DNA of 64,000 nucleotides from Triplophysa rosa (lineage: Eukaryota > Chordata > Actinopteri > Cypriniformes > Nemacheilidae). The DNA is taken from assembly GCF_024868665.1 (NCBI RefSeq), contig NC_079898.1, positions 6,901,751 to 6,965,750 of the forward strand, read 5' to 3'. Made by a program: the position numbers and the translations under genes. Numbering within the stretch: position 1 is the stretch's first letter; every line of letters starts with the position of its first letter. The notes under the pieces were generated by a model. That model was not told the DNA's origin, did no database searches, and saw only the letters and a list, made by a program, of their open reading frames with translations. This document shows, one piece after another, positions 21,782 through 34,357 of the stretch.

Positions 21782-22060
21782 TTTTTTTTAGATTTAGATT
21801 TAGATTCAATTTATTGTCATTGCACATGTACGAAGGTACAAGGCAACGAAATGTGACCTCTGCATTTAACCCATCCAGAGAGTAGTGAACACACGTACCC
21901 CCGGAGCAGTGGGCAGCTATCACTGCAGCGCCCGGGGAGCAAGTAGGGGTAAGGTGCCTTTGCTCAAGGGCACCTCAGTTGTTACCCGCCGGCCCTGGGA
22001 ATCGAACCGGCAACCTTCTGGTCACGAGTCCGACTCTCTAACCATTAGGCCACAACTGCC
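21782..22060 (-). mobile_element. tRNA-derived SINE
   Basis: On the minus strand the head reads GGCAGTTGTGGCCTAATGGT. A B box GGTTCGATTCC (22008-21998) and an A box (TGGCCTAATGG, about 22052-22042) are both near consensus for RNA polymerase III internal promoters. The body ends in a tail rich in AATTGAATCTAAATCTAAAT followed by A residues. The tRNA part cannot fold as a functional tRNA with an acceptor stem at both ends. It lies in the left arm of the foldback element. Confidence 0.9.
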
Positions 22061-23140
22061 TAATTATTGATATTTATTAAGATAAACCGTCAAATCATAT
22101 GCAAATATTGCTATGTGTTTCACTGCTGTATGGGCTCATACACAAATATAAAATTTTTAAGGTTTAATTGCATTTTAAGGGAATGACTAGCCACAAAACT
22201 AACTGGACAGTGAAACACATAGGAATATTTGCATATGGTTTGACGGTTTATCTAAATAAATATCAATAATCCATGAAAACATGGAATTTAATATGTATGT
22301 AACTTTAGAGACAGCCCCTAAATTCACGAATATCGAATGTCCAACGTCAAACCAACTTTATGCCAGTCCGCGTTTCTCACGCACAACGGAACAATCTGTC
22401 TGCTGCAAATATAACACCTTTTTTAATAACATACTATTTTATCATTTTTTGTAACAACCTATTTTGTCTACAGTTCTGATTAGTTTTAATTAATGTGTTT
22501 GAAATAAAACTGACCTGATCATAAAATATTTCAGGAGCTGTTTTTTTGGATGTTTATATAAAAAGTGACATATAATTGCTTTACAGAAAGTTATACTTAA
22601 TGTTGAATCTAATATTCAATTACAATATCAAGGGGAAAAATTAAAATGAACCGTTATGGGGTTTTTTTTGCCATTGTGCAGCTCTAAAGAGAAACAAATG
22701 TGTATTTCTTCTATATTTCAGTTATAAAAAGGGTCCTGGCATTTAAAAGGTTTGGCACAAATAACCGTGCGTCACAATCTTCCAAAGTCTATTTGTTTAT
22801 TTGTAATGTAAGTTCACAAGGACTTTAAAAATAAAACCTAATCAATGTTATAATAATTACAGAAAAGCTCGAAAGACGACTGCTTGTTGCATACTTGTGC
22901 TTCAATATTCCAATGTGGAGCTCATACGCATTGACTTGTGTGCGTTGTTTTTGCATGTTCATGTTTTTATTATTTCAACTAATTGACGATAGATATGCAC
23001 ATTGTCCGTAGAATTAACTAATACTTTTTAATTCATGAAAAAATTCAGACATATAATTAATGAACATTGACATAATTCTTATTTAAAATGTTCATTTATT
23101 TTAAACGTTTTAGGTAAAATTAGGGTCTAATTTGCTAAAA

Positions 23141-23322
23141 CTGTGGGAACGGATTGCGAAAGCGTCGCGCACAGTTTATGAATTTGTGGGTACAGATTTC
23201 AAAAACTGAGGGGACGGTTTACAAAACCGAGAGCACGGATTGGAAACTCTTGGGTAGAGTTTATTAATCCGAGAGCACAGTTTTATAAACTGAGGGAACG
23301 AATTACAAAACTGTGGCCACGG
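23141..23322. repeat. 21-bp unit array, right arm of the foldback element
   Basis: The inverted counterpart of the left array, from CTGTGGGAACGGATTGCG to CTGTGGCCACGG. Unit order is preserved as a mirror of the left arm, and it contains one extra unit-like segment (CGCGCACAGTTTATGAATTT). Single-base differences from the left arm are scattered. Confidence 0.9.
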
Positions 23323-24379
23323 ATTTGCGGGTCTTGTTTTTTTTTCTCCGACGGGTGACCAGATGGGCTCCGTACAGACGGGCTCCGTAGGATGGGGCTG
23401 AAATGGTTAAGGAATCCACTTTTTTCCATTTTGCAGAAAATCCTTTTTGTTGAACTATACATAACTGTATGTAGAGACAAGCCTCATGGTTTTATTTCAT
23501 CAAGAGATATTGCCCACCGAGGGCCTTGAGGTATAAATCAGATGTCATGTTCTGCAGGCCTCGGGACACTTGAGCTGTTTTTACTCATACAGAATTCACT
23601 AAATCCATCACAAAAGACTTCATCTAATAAAACTGTCACTGACATTATCATGATGCATTGTTTGAAAAGCAAATAGTCCATCGGCAATCTCGGAGCCCTC
23701 GTTGGTACACAGGAGCGGCTCGTGTATGCTTCCCCTTGGGCTTGCAATACAAAGCAAGTTAACGTGATTTGTGTAATGTTCTCTGTCAGGGTATAAATTT
23801 GAGGCCCTCAGTCCAAGCAGCAAACCGGTATGTTCTGGTAAAGTTCTGTTATCCATTTGTTTTCCTGTCATATGTCTTAAATGTTCTTGAGCCTCCAGAA
23901 ATCGCACTCGGTTCCTCAGCGTGAACACTTTTACTTCAGAGCCTGTCCTTGACCTGCGAGGCAGCTTTAGCGAAACTATTTTTAGAGTCAACCATTTAAA
24001 GATCCAAATTTATAATGAGAAACAAACTTCTAATAAGTGCACTTTTCTAGGTGGATGAAAGAAAACAGAAACAAAAACAGTAAATATGTAGTGTGCATGG
24101 ACACTGCCAGGTCACGTTTTTGGAGACCCAGGAATGCAAAATATGTGTTTGGCGCGTTATGTGAATATATGCATCGAGCATCATGTCAAAATACGTGCCT
24201 CCTGCAGATGTGTCGATCGGGTTTATGATAAAAGAGATGCTTGCGTTTGCTAGATGCTCGCTTAGTCTCGTGTAATCAGAGTTAAGTGTTAAGTGAGTAT
24301 GCGTAGTGACGCAGCCGAAATCCTGTGCAGGCGGTGTCCCTGGGAACTGGCACGTCTGGTCACCTTATAATAAAAAAAT

Positions 24380-24640
24380 GGTCTGGTGAACTCTAAAAAC
24401 CTCTTTTTAAAAAGCCATGATCGCTTTTTTAAAACGCCAGCGCCAGCGTCTTTTTCTGCAGCTCAGAGCGTCCTTTGAGGTTGAAAAAAGTTCAACTTTT
24501 CTGAAAAAACGTCCAGTCAAGCAACTTTTCACAGCTAACCAATGACGGAGACCTGTTGTTTCCATAACAACATGCGAGGAACGTGATTGGTCGAGAAGGC
24601 TCAAGCTCGAAAAAAAATGCCGGCCGAAACGCCCGTTGGA
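24380..24640. repeat. MITE-like fragment rich in AAACGCCAGCGC
   Basis: An AAAAAGC / TTTTTTAAAACGCCAGCG segment is followed by CAGTCAAGCAACTTTTCACA and CCAATGACGGAGACCTG. It resembles a dispersed fish repeat with CGC-T-runs at both ends. Ends could not be paired. Confidence 0.35.
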
Positions 24641-25304
24641 GCATAGCTTTGTATAAATGCACGTTTAATTTCCACTTTCAATAACTTCTGATTGCATTTC
24701 TAGCGAGAAATTAGTATTGTAGTTTTTAAATATGTGATTGGTTATAGCAAGACGTACTCTGTTTATAATTCAAATAGACTTACGTTACGCTGCCTATGAA
24801 GCCTGTCTCTCTAAACTGCCTCCGTGCACAAATGCTATCTTTGAACATTGCCGGCTGCTATTTGTAACCACAACTCGCTCTGGGTTCGGGCTAATACCGG
24901 GCCCGAGCCTTCTCCCCGGACATGGGGAGAGTACTCCATGTTCGGAAGAAACTGCAGGGCTCGGAGCCCTCTCCCCGGACAGCACGCCAAATACGCATAC
25001 CTTTTAACCTGCTCGTGAATTATCTATTGATGAATAGCGTGTTTGAATTCAAATCCTCCCATGAAACATATTCATGTAATTCACATATAGCCTACTGGGC
25101 TGGGGACTCAGGATGATCGATTCGAGTGGGCGTGGCTTCAGCGCCAACAGCGGACACGCCCCCCATCAGTTGAGAGCAGAGAGTCCTGATTGTTTTTCCA
25201 AGATTTTGATAACTTATTTTATTTACTTATTATTTTCTCCATTCAAATTTGGCTGGGTGGTGAATAACACACTTTTCTGTTGTGTGACAAACTCAGAACA
25301 CATA

Positions 25305-25737
25305 TGTGACCCTGGATCACAAAACCAGTCTTAAGTAGCACGGGAACATTTTTAGTAAAAGACAAAAATACATTGTGTGGGTCAAAATTATCGATTTTTC
25401 TTTTATGCCAAAAATCATTAGGATATTAAGTAAAGATCATGTTCCATGAAGATATTTTGTAAATTTCCTACCTTAAATATATAAAAACTTTATTTTTGTG
25501 AGTGGATGGTCTGCCACAGTGTCCCTGATTAACAACTTCAAAGGCAATTTTCTCAATGTTTTGATTTTTTGCGCTCTCAGATTCCTGAGTTTTAAACGGT
25601 TGTATCTCAGCCAGATATTGTCCTATTCTAACAACTCGTATATCTATAGAAAGTTTATTTATTCAGCTTTCAGATTATGTAAAATCTCAATTTCGAAAAA
25701 TTGACCCATAAGACTGGTTTTGTTGTCCAGGGTCACA
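25305..25737. mobile_element. MITE with TGTGACCCTGG termini and TA target site
   Basis: Starts TGTGACCCTGGATCACAAAA (with CCAGTCTTA following) and ends in the inverted form (AAGACTGGTTTTGTTGTCCA, then GGGTCACA). The dinucleotide TA is on both sides (25303-25304 and 25738-25739). It is 433 bp. A second internal match between arms (TTTTTGGCATAAAAG against its partner) is weak. This is a common vertebrate MITE type; the TA duplication suggests Tc1/mariner-like mobilisation. Confidence 0.8.
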
Positions 25738-26501
25738 TATTTCAATGTCACTTTACTCGGACTTTAAACTTGTAGCGCATGATGCTATAGCAAGTTTAGC
25801 AACATCAAGGTCATGGGTTTCATATGAATTTGGGCCGTGGGAATTGATCAACAGGACCTGGAACACACTGCGAGTTGCTTTTGGATAAATATATCAGGTA
25901 AATGTAACCTTTTACAGTACATTTCTACCAAACAGCTCTTGGGTAAAATCAGGACACTAACCCAGGACGGTGTCCAAAGCAGCAAAATGGCTTTAATCTG
26001 TGTTAATACCATAATTTCATAAAGGACAACACATCCACACAGACTCAAATGCACCCTGATTTGAACTCAAATGCACTTTTATTTCACTTCAGTGTAGGAC
26101 ATTTCTGAGAGCTGTTTAAAGTTTGATGTTCACATTTAGTACATAATAAGGCACCCGAGCAGATTTACTTTATGATTCTTGCCCATAAAGAGAAGGATTC
26201 ACCAATTACATCCAAGATCCATAACAATGACTTCGGACGTTATGCTTTTGTCAGGAGTGCAAATCTACCTCTTAGATCTACAACGTAGACTTTCATGAAA
26301 AATCCACTTCAAATTGCCTGACCTGGCAGAGTGAATATGTCTTACACAAACAAACACTTAATTCTAGAGTTTCAATAAGACATTGTTCAATATTTTAGTA
26401 TTATTTAAGTCTAAATAGTGTTATTATTTGGTAAATAATTGCTTGCCATATTATTTATGCAAATACAACCAAGTGCAGATTAGGTTTTAAGTTTATGTCT
26501 C

Positions 26502-27500
26502 TTAAAGGGGCCAAAGAATTCATTGATACAATATGTTAAATTGTTCTCTGATATCTACATAGAAGGTATGTGGCTTTATTAAGTGCAAAAATGATCCAGA
26601 AACGGTTTAACGTGTCCATTTACAACCCTAGGATTTGTCCCTAGAATGAAAAGGTCTTTTATTACCTTACTTGGAAGGGTCATGAATATTAATGTTGAGC
26701 TCTGCTCTGATTGGCTGTTTCGCTGCGCAGGCTCATGCCACTAGCTCACACAGCAAACAGATCGCTACTGTCAGGCGTGAAATGGAAGAAGTGGATAAAA
26801 TCACTACTTACTGCTTGCGGCAGGGGTTGTAATGGCAATATAGTCGGAACTGCCCCCTTCTTAAATCAGTATCAAAACGCTGAGCGAAGCCTGCTTGATA
26901 TTGTCCCAGGTTCGAAAAACTGCCCCTTTCACTTTTATCATGTGACTCTCGCTGCTCTGTGCTTCAAATTGCATAGCAAACAAATATAAACAAGGCTAAA
27001 GGGGCATATAAACTCGCACGATACAGATCAGACGTGTCTTTATAAGTGCCCAGCTCGCGCTGTATAAAGAAGACGTGTCTCTGCGCAGCTCGCGCCTAGA
27101 CGCGCCTCACTTCATAACGTCGTGGCTTGTTTAAAGAAGACAATGATGTCATCGTCCATCACGAGGTTTCACTGTAGACATCGTCCTATGCCAATTTGGT
27201 AGACATGGCCCAACCCACTTCACAATACCTGTAGAACTTCCAATGATTCGGCTGTGCACGTCCGGCTGGCCTAGAACATGGGCGGGTATATGCAACGTTG
27301 GGGGCGTACATCCCGTCTGTAACGTCACAGTCTGTGTTATGTTGGGATTGGCCTCTTTTTCAGTGGTCTTTTGCATGCACAAGATTTACATAAGAAGGAG
27401 GAAACAATAGAGGCTCACGATATGTCATTTCCATGTACAGACCTCTTATTATTCATCTACGCCTAGGTAAATACAGTTTTTCATTCTATGGCACCTTTAA
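26502..27500. mobile_element. TTAA-ended MITE, about 1 kb
   Basis: The left end TTAAAGGGGCCAAAGAATT and the inverted right end TTAAAGGTGCCATAGAATG match over about 19 bases. TTAA closes both ends (26502-26505 and 27497-27500). The interior contains ATTGGCTGTTTC and repeated GCAGCTCGCGC, but no recognisable protein. Confidence 0.75.
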
Positions 27501-27597
27501 ATTTAAATATTTTTTAAAAAGTCTAAATGATAAAATCATTTGGGGCTGTCAGGATTTAACAATACAGGAAACCACATGCGTTCCTATGCAACATCTT

Positions 27598-28110
27598 TAA
27601 GAAGCAGTTCACCCAAAATGAAATTTCTGTCATCATTCATTCACCGCAATGTCATTTCAAACCTGTATGACTTTCTTGCTTCTGCAGAACACACATAAAT
27701 ATTTTTTTTTTTTAAGTTGGTAAGCAAACATTAAACCCCATTGACTTCCATTGTAGACCAGTGGTGTTCAAACTTTTTCATTGTAAGACCCCCTTTGTGT
27801 AGGGTGCATCGCTTTGAGTAACATATACAATGCTGGGACATCCATTCTTTTGGTTGGTGGCTTATTTTTTTGTTTGATTGCATAAAATGTACGAAATTTC
27901 ATAAATATATAACATTTCATAAAATGCCACAAAATCTGTGCCCCCTCCTGGATCCATCTTGGGCCCCCCCCCCCCAGTTTGAGAACCACTGGTATAGACA
28001 CAAAACCACTGAAACATTTCTTAAAATATCTTCTTTTGTGTAACACAGAACATACAAGAGTCAATACAGGTTTAGAACAACATGGGGGTGAAAAAATGAT
28101 GTCAGAACTT
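27598..28110. repeat. Cyprinid palindromic repeat (copy 3), split by a hAT MITE
   Basis: The left half is 27598-27758 (GCAGTTCACCCAAAATGAAA, then TTTCTGTCATCATTCATTCA). The right half is 27992-28110 (CACAAAACCACTGAAACATT, AAAATATCTTCTTTTGTGTA, GGTGAAAAAATGATGTCAG). The halves join naturally once the hAT insertion is removed. Confidence 0.85.
27759..27991. mobile_element. hAT MITE (CAGTGGT...ACCACTG ends)
   Basis: The ends CAGTGGTGTTCAAACT and AGTTTGAGAACCACTG are inverted repeats of the type common to vertebrate hAT elements. Flanking octamers TTGTAGAC and GTATAGAC differ at two positions and are best read as a decayed 8-bp target duplication. It is 233 bp, with no coding capacity and a C13-like run near 27967. 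Confidence 0.85.
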
Positions 28111-31001
28111 GTATATAATACATGCCATTACACACATGTTTTCAGCAACAGTGGTTTAATGCATTTATAGTGGTCATGGATTTACGTTTACAGCATTGAT
28201 TTAAAATGTCTTGCTTTCATTGCTTTATTTAATCATTTTATTAAAAAATGAAAACTACAGTTATGACGGATGTAGTTTTTTAAAATGAATCATAGATTGG
28301 TACGGCAAGTCTCAACCATTGGCCTACTTTGATTTGATTTGCAAAGTAGTTTGTGTGTGAGTTTTGTCCTCCCCTGCTGTTAATGTGCACAGTCAATGTT
28401 GAAACATGATTATCAGCTCTATTGTTCTGTACAGATGAAGGACTGTACTTACTCGCCTAATTACTGCTTCAACTTAGACACGCATAATTAATTAGCCAAC
28501 CATCAAATCAAAGTACAAACTAATTAACAACAGAGCAACCACACTGAGGATGTACAGGAAAGATAAGCAGAAAATATACAAGACATACCAAAACAAGGCA
28601 CGTTTTTGTGATCTAAAACGTGACATTCCAGCAGCAGCAGAAATGCGTGTTGATTTGTGAGTCTCTGCTGAGATCTGGACACAAAGCACCCACGGTGTTG
28701 CTGACGTAATGAAAACCGCTCTGAACACATCCACTCATTGTTCAAATAAAGGTTTTTTATTCAAAGCTTATGTCCTACAAGGCCCACGTTCGCGCTCTTC
28801 CGCGCCAAAGAATTACATAAAGAGATGATCCTGTTTGTGTTAGGCCACGCTCTAAAAGCAATGAATCCGATTATGCACACAAGCTTAGCAAAAACAGATC
28901 GTTGCATAGTTCAGTTTCAGGACAGAATCAGAGCAGCATTCCCTGGCCTCCTCAGATTTAATCGTTATTCCGGCTATATCAGTCAGATTATACCTAATCA
29001 TACCACCGGACGGGTCTTTTTAATGAATCTTTCGGAATCGCAAGAACCACTGGTCTGAATCCTAGACTGACTGAATCGGTCAAAATCTTTCTTCCTGGAT
29101 CAAATCAGATAAGGCCACCTACAGAACTACAGAATGGAAAATCACGTGGGAACTAATCAACTTGCCAATAAACGAAACTAATAGACGGCTGCAGGAAAAA
29201 GTGAAAAAAGAGCCATTACACCTACACAGATTGTTAGATGACTTTGACATCGCCCATCCATTAAGTTCCCACCAAATCCCAGTGAAAAGATGAAGAGCCT
29301 TATAGCAACACTGAATTCATAATACAAGTACATGACCATTCAGACTGTATTACAGTGCCTGGAGCTCTCTCTCGCTCACACACTTTTTCATTTAGAACTA
29401 TGCCCTCACAATTGACTTTGCTGTAAAAAAAAGAGTAATTTCATTTTTAGGTAAGCTTTGTGCCTATAAAAGACAGAAAATTCATAAATGGGAGACTGGG
29501 GCTAGTTGTCACATGGGCTATAAATCAATAACTACAAAGTTTTGAGGCAAAAATATAAATTATACTTAGTTTATCTTTTATTTTCTGGTTTTAAAACCAT
29601 GTTTGAAAATTAATTTTAGGTAATTCTGTCCTTCAAACTACAATTCACAGATCATCATGTAAACTAGCAATAATGCTGTTTGGTAAGAAAGTATTTGTTG
29701 TGTTTGATAAACACACTTGAATACAATTTGGCAAAATTCGACCCTAAAAGGAATACTGTATAGCGTCAAACACAAATCCAACTTTTACCATTAGAAAACC
29801 TTTTGGGTGTGTAAATCCAACACAATATGAGATAAAAAATGATCCATACACAATGAATCAGTGCAAAAGCTCATATTTGCACGATATATATTATATTACC
29901 AATCCAACCCTGTCTGAAATCAACAGGAAAATGGGTGAAGTGTGATTTCTTTTGATGAACGTCACTCAGTTTGCCTTAGAAGCTGCAATGCTCACAAAAA
30001 GTTTTATTATATTACATATAAAAATATTATATTACTGCACATCTGGTTGTGTTAAAGTGCAGCTGTGGTATTTATCCATATGTGGTATTATATTGACAAA
30101 ATTACAGCATAATTTATTCCTGAAGACATGAAGAAATTGATGCACCATTAGTTCAACTAAACCAATCCCAACAATGGAACATGAGAGGCACGTTGAAAAT
30201 GTTGATAACAGTCAAGACACATTTCATCATAACCATCTTTTCATCTGTTTCATCACCACAAGCTATCATTGGGCTTTCAAAGGCAAAGACCTTTTGTGAT
30301 TGTTCTAATTTCAATACTTGGACATACTGTACTTCATTCAGTTTAGATTTTACATTCGGTTTAGATAAGTGCACATCAATGACTATACCAGTTCTAGCTA
30401 GTTTGTAGTGTGCAGGTATGACTAATGTGTACATTACCGTATAAACATTTTAACAGGTTGCATTATATCAAGATCTGTTTGTTTACGTGACCCGAGCGGG
30501 CTGTGCATAACAACACGAGCTCAGCCAATGGAATATCTTTATCATTGAAATGGTTTTGAAGCTGAAAGGCCGTATAGAAGGATTTCAGAGAATTGATTTT
30601 GGTGTAGGCTTAGATTTTAAGAGTCAGGCTCAGAAAGGTTTTCTGTTTTTTTTTTCACATAGAGAATTAGAGAGCTGTGGGTGTTGAGTCGTGATGTGCT
30701 GCGTGAAAGAGAAAAAGTGAGAGAGCAAGAGAAAATAGAGCGAACAGAGGGTGAGAGAGAGAGCAATAAACTCCCTCTAAAGTAAAAATAACAAATTCGA
30801 GAACCGAATGCGAGTACTACACAAGGTAAATCTCACATCCAAGATTCTACATTTTACACGAAAACGTTCGTTTTACATTTGACCTATAAGAATTTAAGTT
30901 ACGTTTTATAGTAGTTATATATTATTTAAATGTATATTAACACCATGATACTATTTGTTGTATTAAAACTCCTTTACGGTAATAAAAAATTGATTTATTA
31001 T

Positions 31002-31342
31002 TAGGGCTGTCAAACGATTCATCGTGATTAATCGCATTCAGAATAAAAGTTTGTGTTTACATAATATATGCTGGTGTTCTGTGCATATTAATTTTGTATT
31101 TATAAACACATACACATAAATGCATATATTTAAGAAAAATATAACTATTAATAAACTTTTATTTACAATTTCAATTATTGATAAATATAAATTAATACAT
31201 TTAAAATTTATAGACAAGTATGTGTATGTTTTGTCTTTATAAATACAAAATCCATATGCACAGTACACAGATATATATATTATGTAAACACAAACCTTTA
31301 TTCTGGATGCGATTAATCACGATTAATCGTTTGACAGCCCTA
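31002..31342. mobile_element. hAT MITE with TAGGGCTGTCAAACGATT ends, copy 1
   Basis: Near-perfect inverted termini TAGGGCTGTCAAACGATT, with AATCGTGATTAATC-type subterminal motifs on both sides. The interior is palindromic (ATAAAAGTTTGTGTTTACAT against its complement). It is 341 bp. The flanking octamers do not match, so the target duplication has decayed or the ends are off by some bases. It has the same orientation and layout as 48402-48737. Confidence 0.85.
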
Positions 31343-31481
31343 ATTAGAATTATTCTATGATACTAATCTTTACAGTACTTGGCAAAAGACTACTACACTT
31401 AGGGTTAGAATCTAATGCAATCACCTTTGTACTTTTGTAATGTTTCATTATTCTCCAGTTCTTCAAATTATTGTTTGGACT

Positions 31482-31805
31482 TTAAAGGTGCTATGTTGAG
31501 TTTTCAGCTCATTCCTCCCCTCCCTTTCGAAGCACTACGGTGGCTGACACAGAACTAAGATGTTTTTCACGTTTTTCGCTTCTTTGCCAAAGGAGATAAC
31601 GTATTTATGAAACGCGTTCTGTAGAGAAGTTTTTAGAGCTACTGTAGAAACAACACGGTGAATTCCATGTAAGGGGACTCGCGGTGTCTATAGATAGAAA
31701 TAGCTCATTCTAAGGTCATAAAAACATAACGCTTCATTATGTAAGGTCTTTATACACCTCTGAACACATAGTTATGTATATTATATTGCAAACTGTACCC
31801 TTTAA
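31482..31805. mobile_element. TTAA-ended MITE, intact sister of 18868-19782
   Basis: Ends are TTAAAGGTGCTATGTTGAG and ...GTACCCTTTAA, with TTAA on both sides (31482-31485 and 31802-31805); 324 bp. It shares CCTCCCCTCCCTTT, CACTACGGTGGCTGACACAG and ATGTAAGGTCTTTA with the split copy upstream in the opposite orientation. Confidence 0.7.
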
Positions 31806-32564
31806 ATAAAAACCTCAATCCTTTTAAAACAGGCTCCATTTTTTTCATGTGGAAGTGTGTGAAACACTTTTTCTGTAGTGTACACTTGTTTTGAGATAAA
31901 CGGCGCCTCCCTCTTTGAGCGTGGTGTCTGTAAGCAATCTCTCTCCTCTCAGGAGCATTGCAGTAAGCTATAAATACATTTGACACTGCAGCAAACTACA
32001 GGTGCCTTTATGAAATAATGTGCTACCTGAGAAAATCTCCTGTTCTTGCCCTGCAACCTCGAAAATGACAACGCAAAAAAGATATTTGCTTGCACTTTTA
32101 AATGCTCATGCTTGAAGCAATGACTGGCTTTCTCTGCAGTGCGGTATGATGTACGGTATACAGTAAGCTAACTTCAATAATATGTATTAGTGATGTCATG
32201 TTAATAAAACTAAACTGAATCCAATTAAAACAAGTCTTGAACACAAAGGTAGCTTAAGTGAATAAAAAGAAAAATGTAAATGAATCATACTTCACTTCAC
32301 TTTTAAGTAGGCCAACCACTGCCATATCCAGAAATGTTGCACCATAACATCATTATTATAAAACGAACACTGCAGCGTTCTAGAATTCTTGATGAGATAC
32401 TTTCACATACAATCAGATTCTGTTTATAAACCTGTCAGTTACTATTTATGAACCATTGGTGTCTTTTGGCGTATACTGTATGTAAAATTATTGTAATGCA
32501 AAGAGACACTGATTGCATTTACCAAAGACATGGGCTTATTAGTTTGCGGTTGAGAGATTCTCAC

Positions 32565-32702
32565 CTCGTGTGACAGGTAGAAAGCTGCGATGCCAAGGGG
32601 CCAGAAGCAGCAAAGCATGGAGAAAACGCTGAGGCCCAGGTGGTCCCTCGGGGGCATCATGAGGAAATTGTCTTCACTCTCTGAATCACTCGAGTACTCA
32701 CT
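32565..32702 (-). CDS. syndig1: SYNDIG1, middle coding exon
   Basis: A 138-bp, phase 0-0 exon. The acceptor is TTGTGCAG before AGT (Ser) and the donor GAG|GTGAGA. It encodes 46 residues, predicted 176-221: an acidic [13 protein letters not shown] stretch, [10 protein letters not shown], then a hydrophobic segment [19 protein letters not shown]. The paired cysteines (predicted 206 and 207) correspond to those reported to be palmitoylated in mammalian SYNDIG1, where they control stability and localisation. In this protein family the segment is thought to dip into the membrane. The sequence is nearly invariant among vertebrates, supporting strong constraint. It joins in frame to both flanking exons. 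Confidence 0.96.
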
Positions 32703-34107
32703 CTGCACAAAACAAACAAAACGCTCAATGAATCAAAACACAGCGGTTATAATTCATGGATCAACTGATAGTGCTTGCTACGCCAAAGCGATGAGTTTGG
32801 TGTATAATGTATCAAATATAGCAGTCCCATGTTGCACAGCAGGTATGTTTGTGCCTTCTGTTCACTTTGATAGAGTGTAATATGTAAAATATGACAATAC
32901 ATCTTGCAATAATTATGCCTCCAAAAAGATGCAAACTTCTATTTTTTTTAAGATTATTTTTCAAAGATTTTCAATGGTTTCAAAGTGTTACAGTGACTTT
33001 AAAGTCAAAGTCAAATGTAATCATAACATGTAATGTTACTTTGACATTCCAGTCTGCACATTATAGCTTTTAAACAAGCAAAATGGCTGGAAATATACAA
33101 ATGATTTGATGCACAAACACTTTTCATAAACATGTATGTTGTTTTTCTAAGTATGTATGTTACTGCTTTAAGTGTCACTTCCCATCTTTTAGAATAATAG
33201 TAACCTCATCAAAACTATGGAATAACACAAACATTTTGTTACGTTATGATTGAACACATTAAATAAACCAAAACTATATAATTATAATTTATCATCTTGG
33301 ACTATATTTTTATTTCAAATTCTTGGTGTTCACCCTGAGATGTTTTTTTAAACAGTACTGAAGAAGTTCTTATCTATAATGAGCTCTAACAGGCTGTTTT
33401 TCCTCATTATTTAAAGTAATCAATTTCTAATACATTTCTATAATATATAATTTAATTTTTGTAATAAAAAAACTGAACTGAACTGTGATGTATGTCTGCA
33501 CATTTTAATAGTGATTTTTGTCTACATCAATTATAGACATTTAAGATAAAATGTCTGCCTTCAGACAAAAAGTTATATATAATATTTCCCTCAATTTCCA
33601 TTTGAATATGGCAACACATACAGTATTTCTACCATTAACTCCATTGCATATTTTTTACCTCATTAAACGCTCTTAGTATTATTCTTAAGAAACCTGTGTT
33701 ATAAATTTTGTTATACACAAATGTTAATATTTTTCACATAATTATTTGTTCATTTGTACAAAAACATCTATACTGTACATTTTGCATATTCGTCATCGGT
33801 GTAACAAAACAAATGTATCAGGTGATGTGCTGGGCAATTCATTCAATAGAAACAGCAGCGTGCAGTCTGCAGGTCACAGAAATGATATCAGATGATTAAT
33901 TATCACTTCATATTTGCTCGAGTTGTGAAATGTGTTGCCTACATAAGCGTGTGTAGATGGCTGTTGCCTGTTTCACCTTACTAACTGTACAAAACCCTAA
34001 ACATCTTCCACAATCTGGCTCTCTTGTCACCAATTTGCAGCAAAATGACCTTCTGCATATGTTAACACAAAGAGGGGCATAGTTAACAGCACCAGCTGGG
34101 GGGTGAA

Positions 34108-34108
<1 letters not shown>

Positions 34109-34140
<32 letters not shown>

Positions 34141-34150
34141 CACACACACA
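34109..34150. repeat. (CT)n/(CA)n compound microsatellite
   Basis: About 12 CT units, then GTCTCT, then (CA)n to about 34150. Confidence 0.95.
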
Positions 34151-34260
34151 TGACTCTGAAGAATGTTGGTCATCGAACAACATTGACCCCAATTGACTTC
34201 CATTGTATGAACACAAAACCACAGAGACATTTCTCAAAATATATTCTTTGCATGCACTGA
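34147..34260. repeat. Cyprinid palindromic repeat fragment (copy 4)
   Basis: Only the central part remains: GAAGAATGTTGGTCATCGAA, ATTGACTTCCATTGTATGAA, CACAAAACCACAGAGACATT and CTCAAAATATATTC. Confidence 0.75.
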
Positions 34261-34357
34261 AGAATCACATCACATCTCTCATCTCTCTCAGTTGATGTAT
34301 AAACACAAAGTTGTAAAATAGATTTACATTAATATGACTCAGTCACATCCAAAGGGA

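Larger units (their letters stand above)
20498..23374. mobile_element. Foldback element with internally repeated inverted arms
   Basis: The left end (TACGCAGCCCGTCTGG, then TCACCCGTCGGAGAAAAA) and the reverse complement of the right end (TACGGAGCCCATCTGG, then the same TCACCCGTCGGAGAAAAA) match. Similarity continues through about 180 bp of 20-22-bp units on both sides. Further inverted matches lie deeper: CTGGCATAAAGTTGGTTTGA (20886) against 22346-22366, a CTCTAAAGTTACATA block (21664) against 22296-22311, and a 60-bp block at 22067-22126 against 22209-22269. The whole 2.9 kb is thus an interrupted palindrome with a loop near 22127-22208. No transposase is seen. The left arm was later hit by a hAT MITE and a SINE. 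Confidence 0.85.
15392..32564 (-). other. syndig1: syndig1 last intron (about 17.2 kb)
   Basis: The intron runs from donor GTGAGA (32564 downward) to acceptor CTGCAG (15392). It is filled with transposable elements listed separately: a 2.9 kb foldback element, TTAA-ended elements, L2, SINE and hAT MITEs. A short non-repetitive island at 15545-15680 with balanced composition may deserve a conservation check. Stretches at 15700-16900, 22400-23100, 23400-25300, 28100-31000 and 32000-32500 show no convincing gene. Confidence 0.85.

Noticed and set aside
21965..22060. Functional tRNA gene on the minus strand
   Set aside because: The A and B boxes are good, but the acceptor ends do not pair and the sequence continues into a SINE body and A-rich tail.
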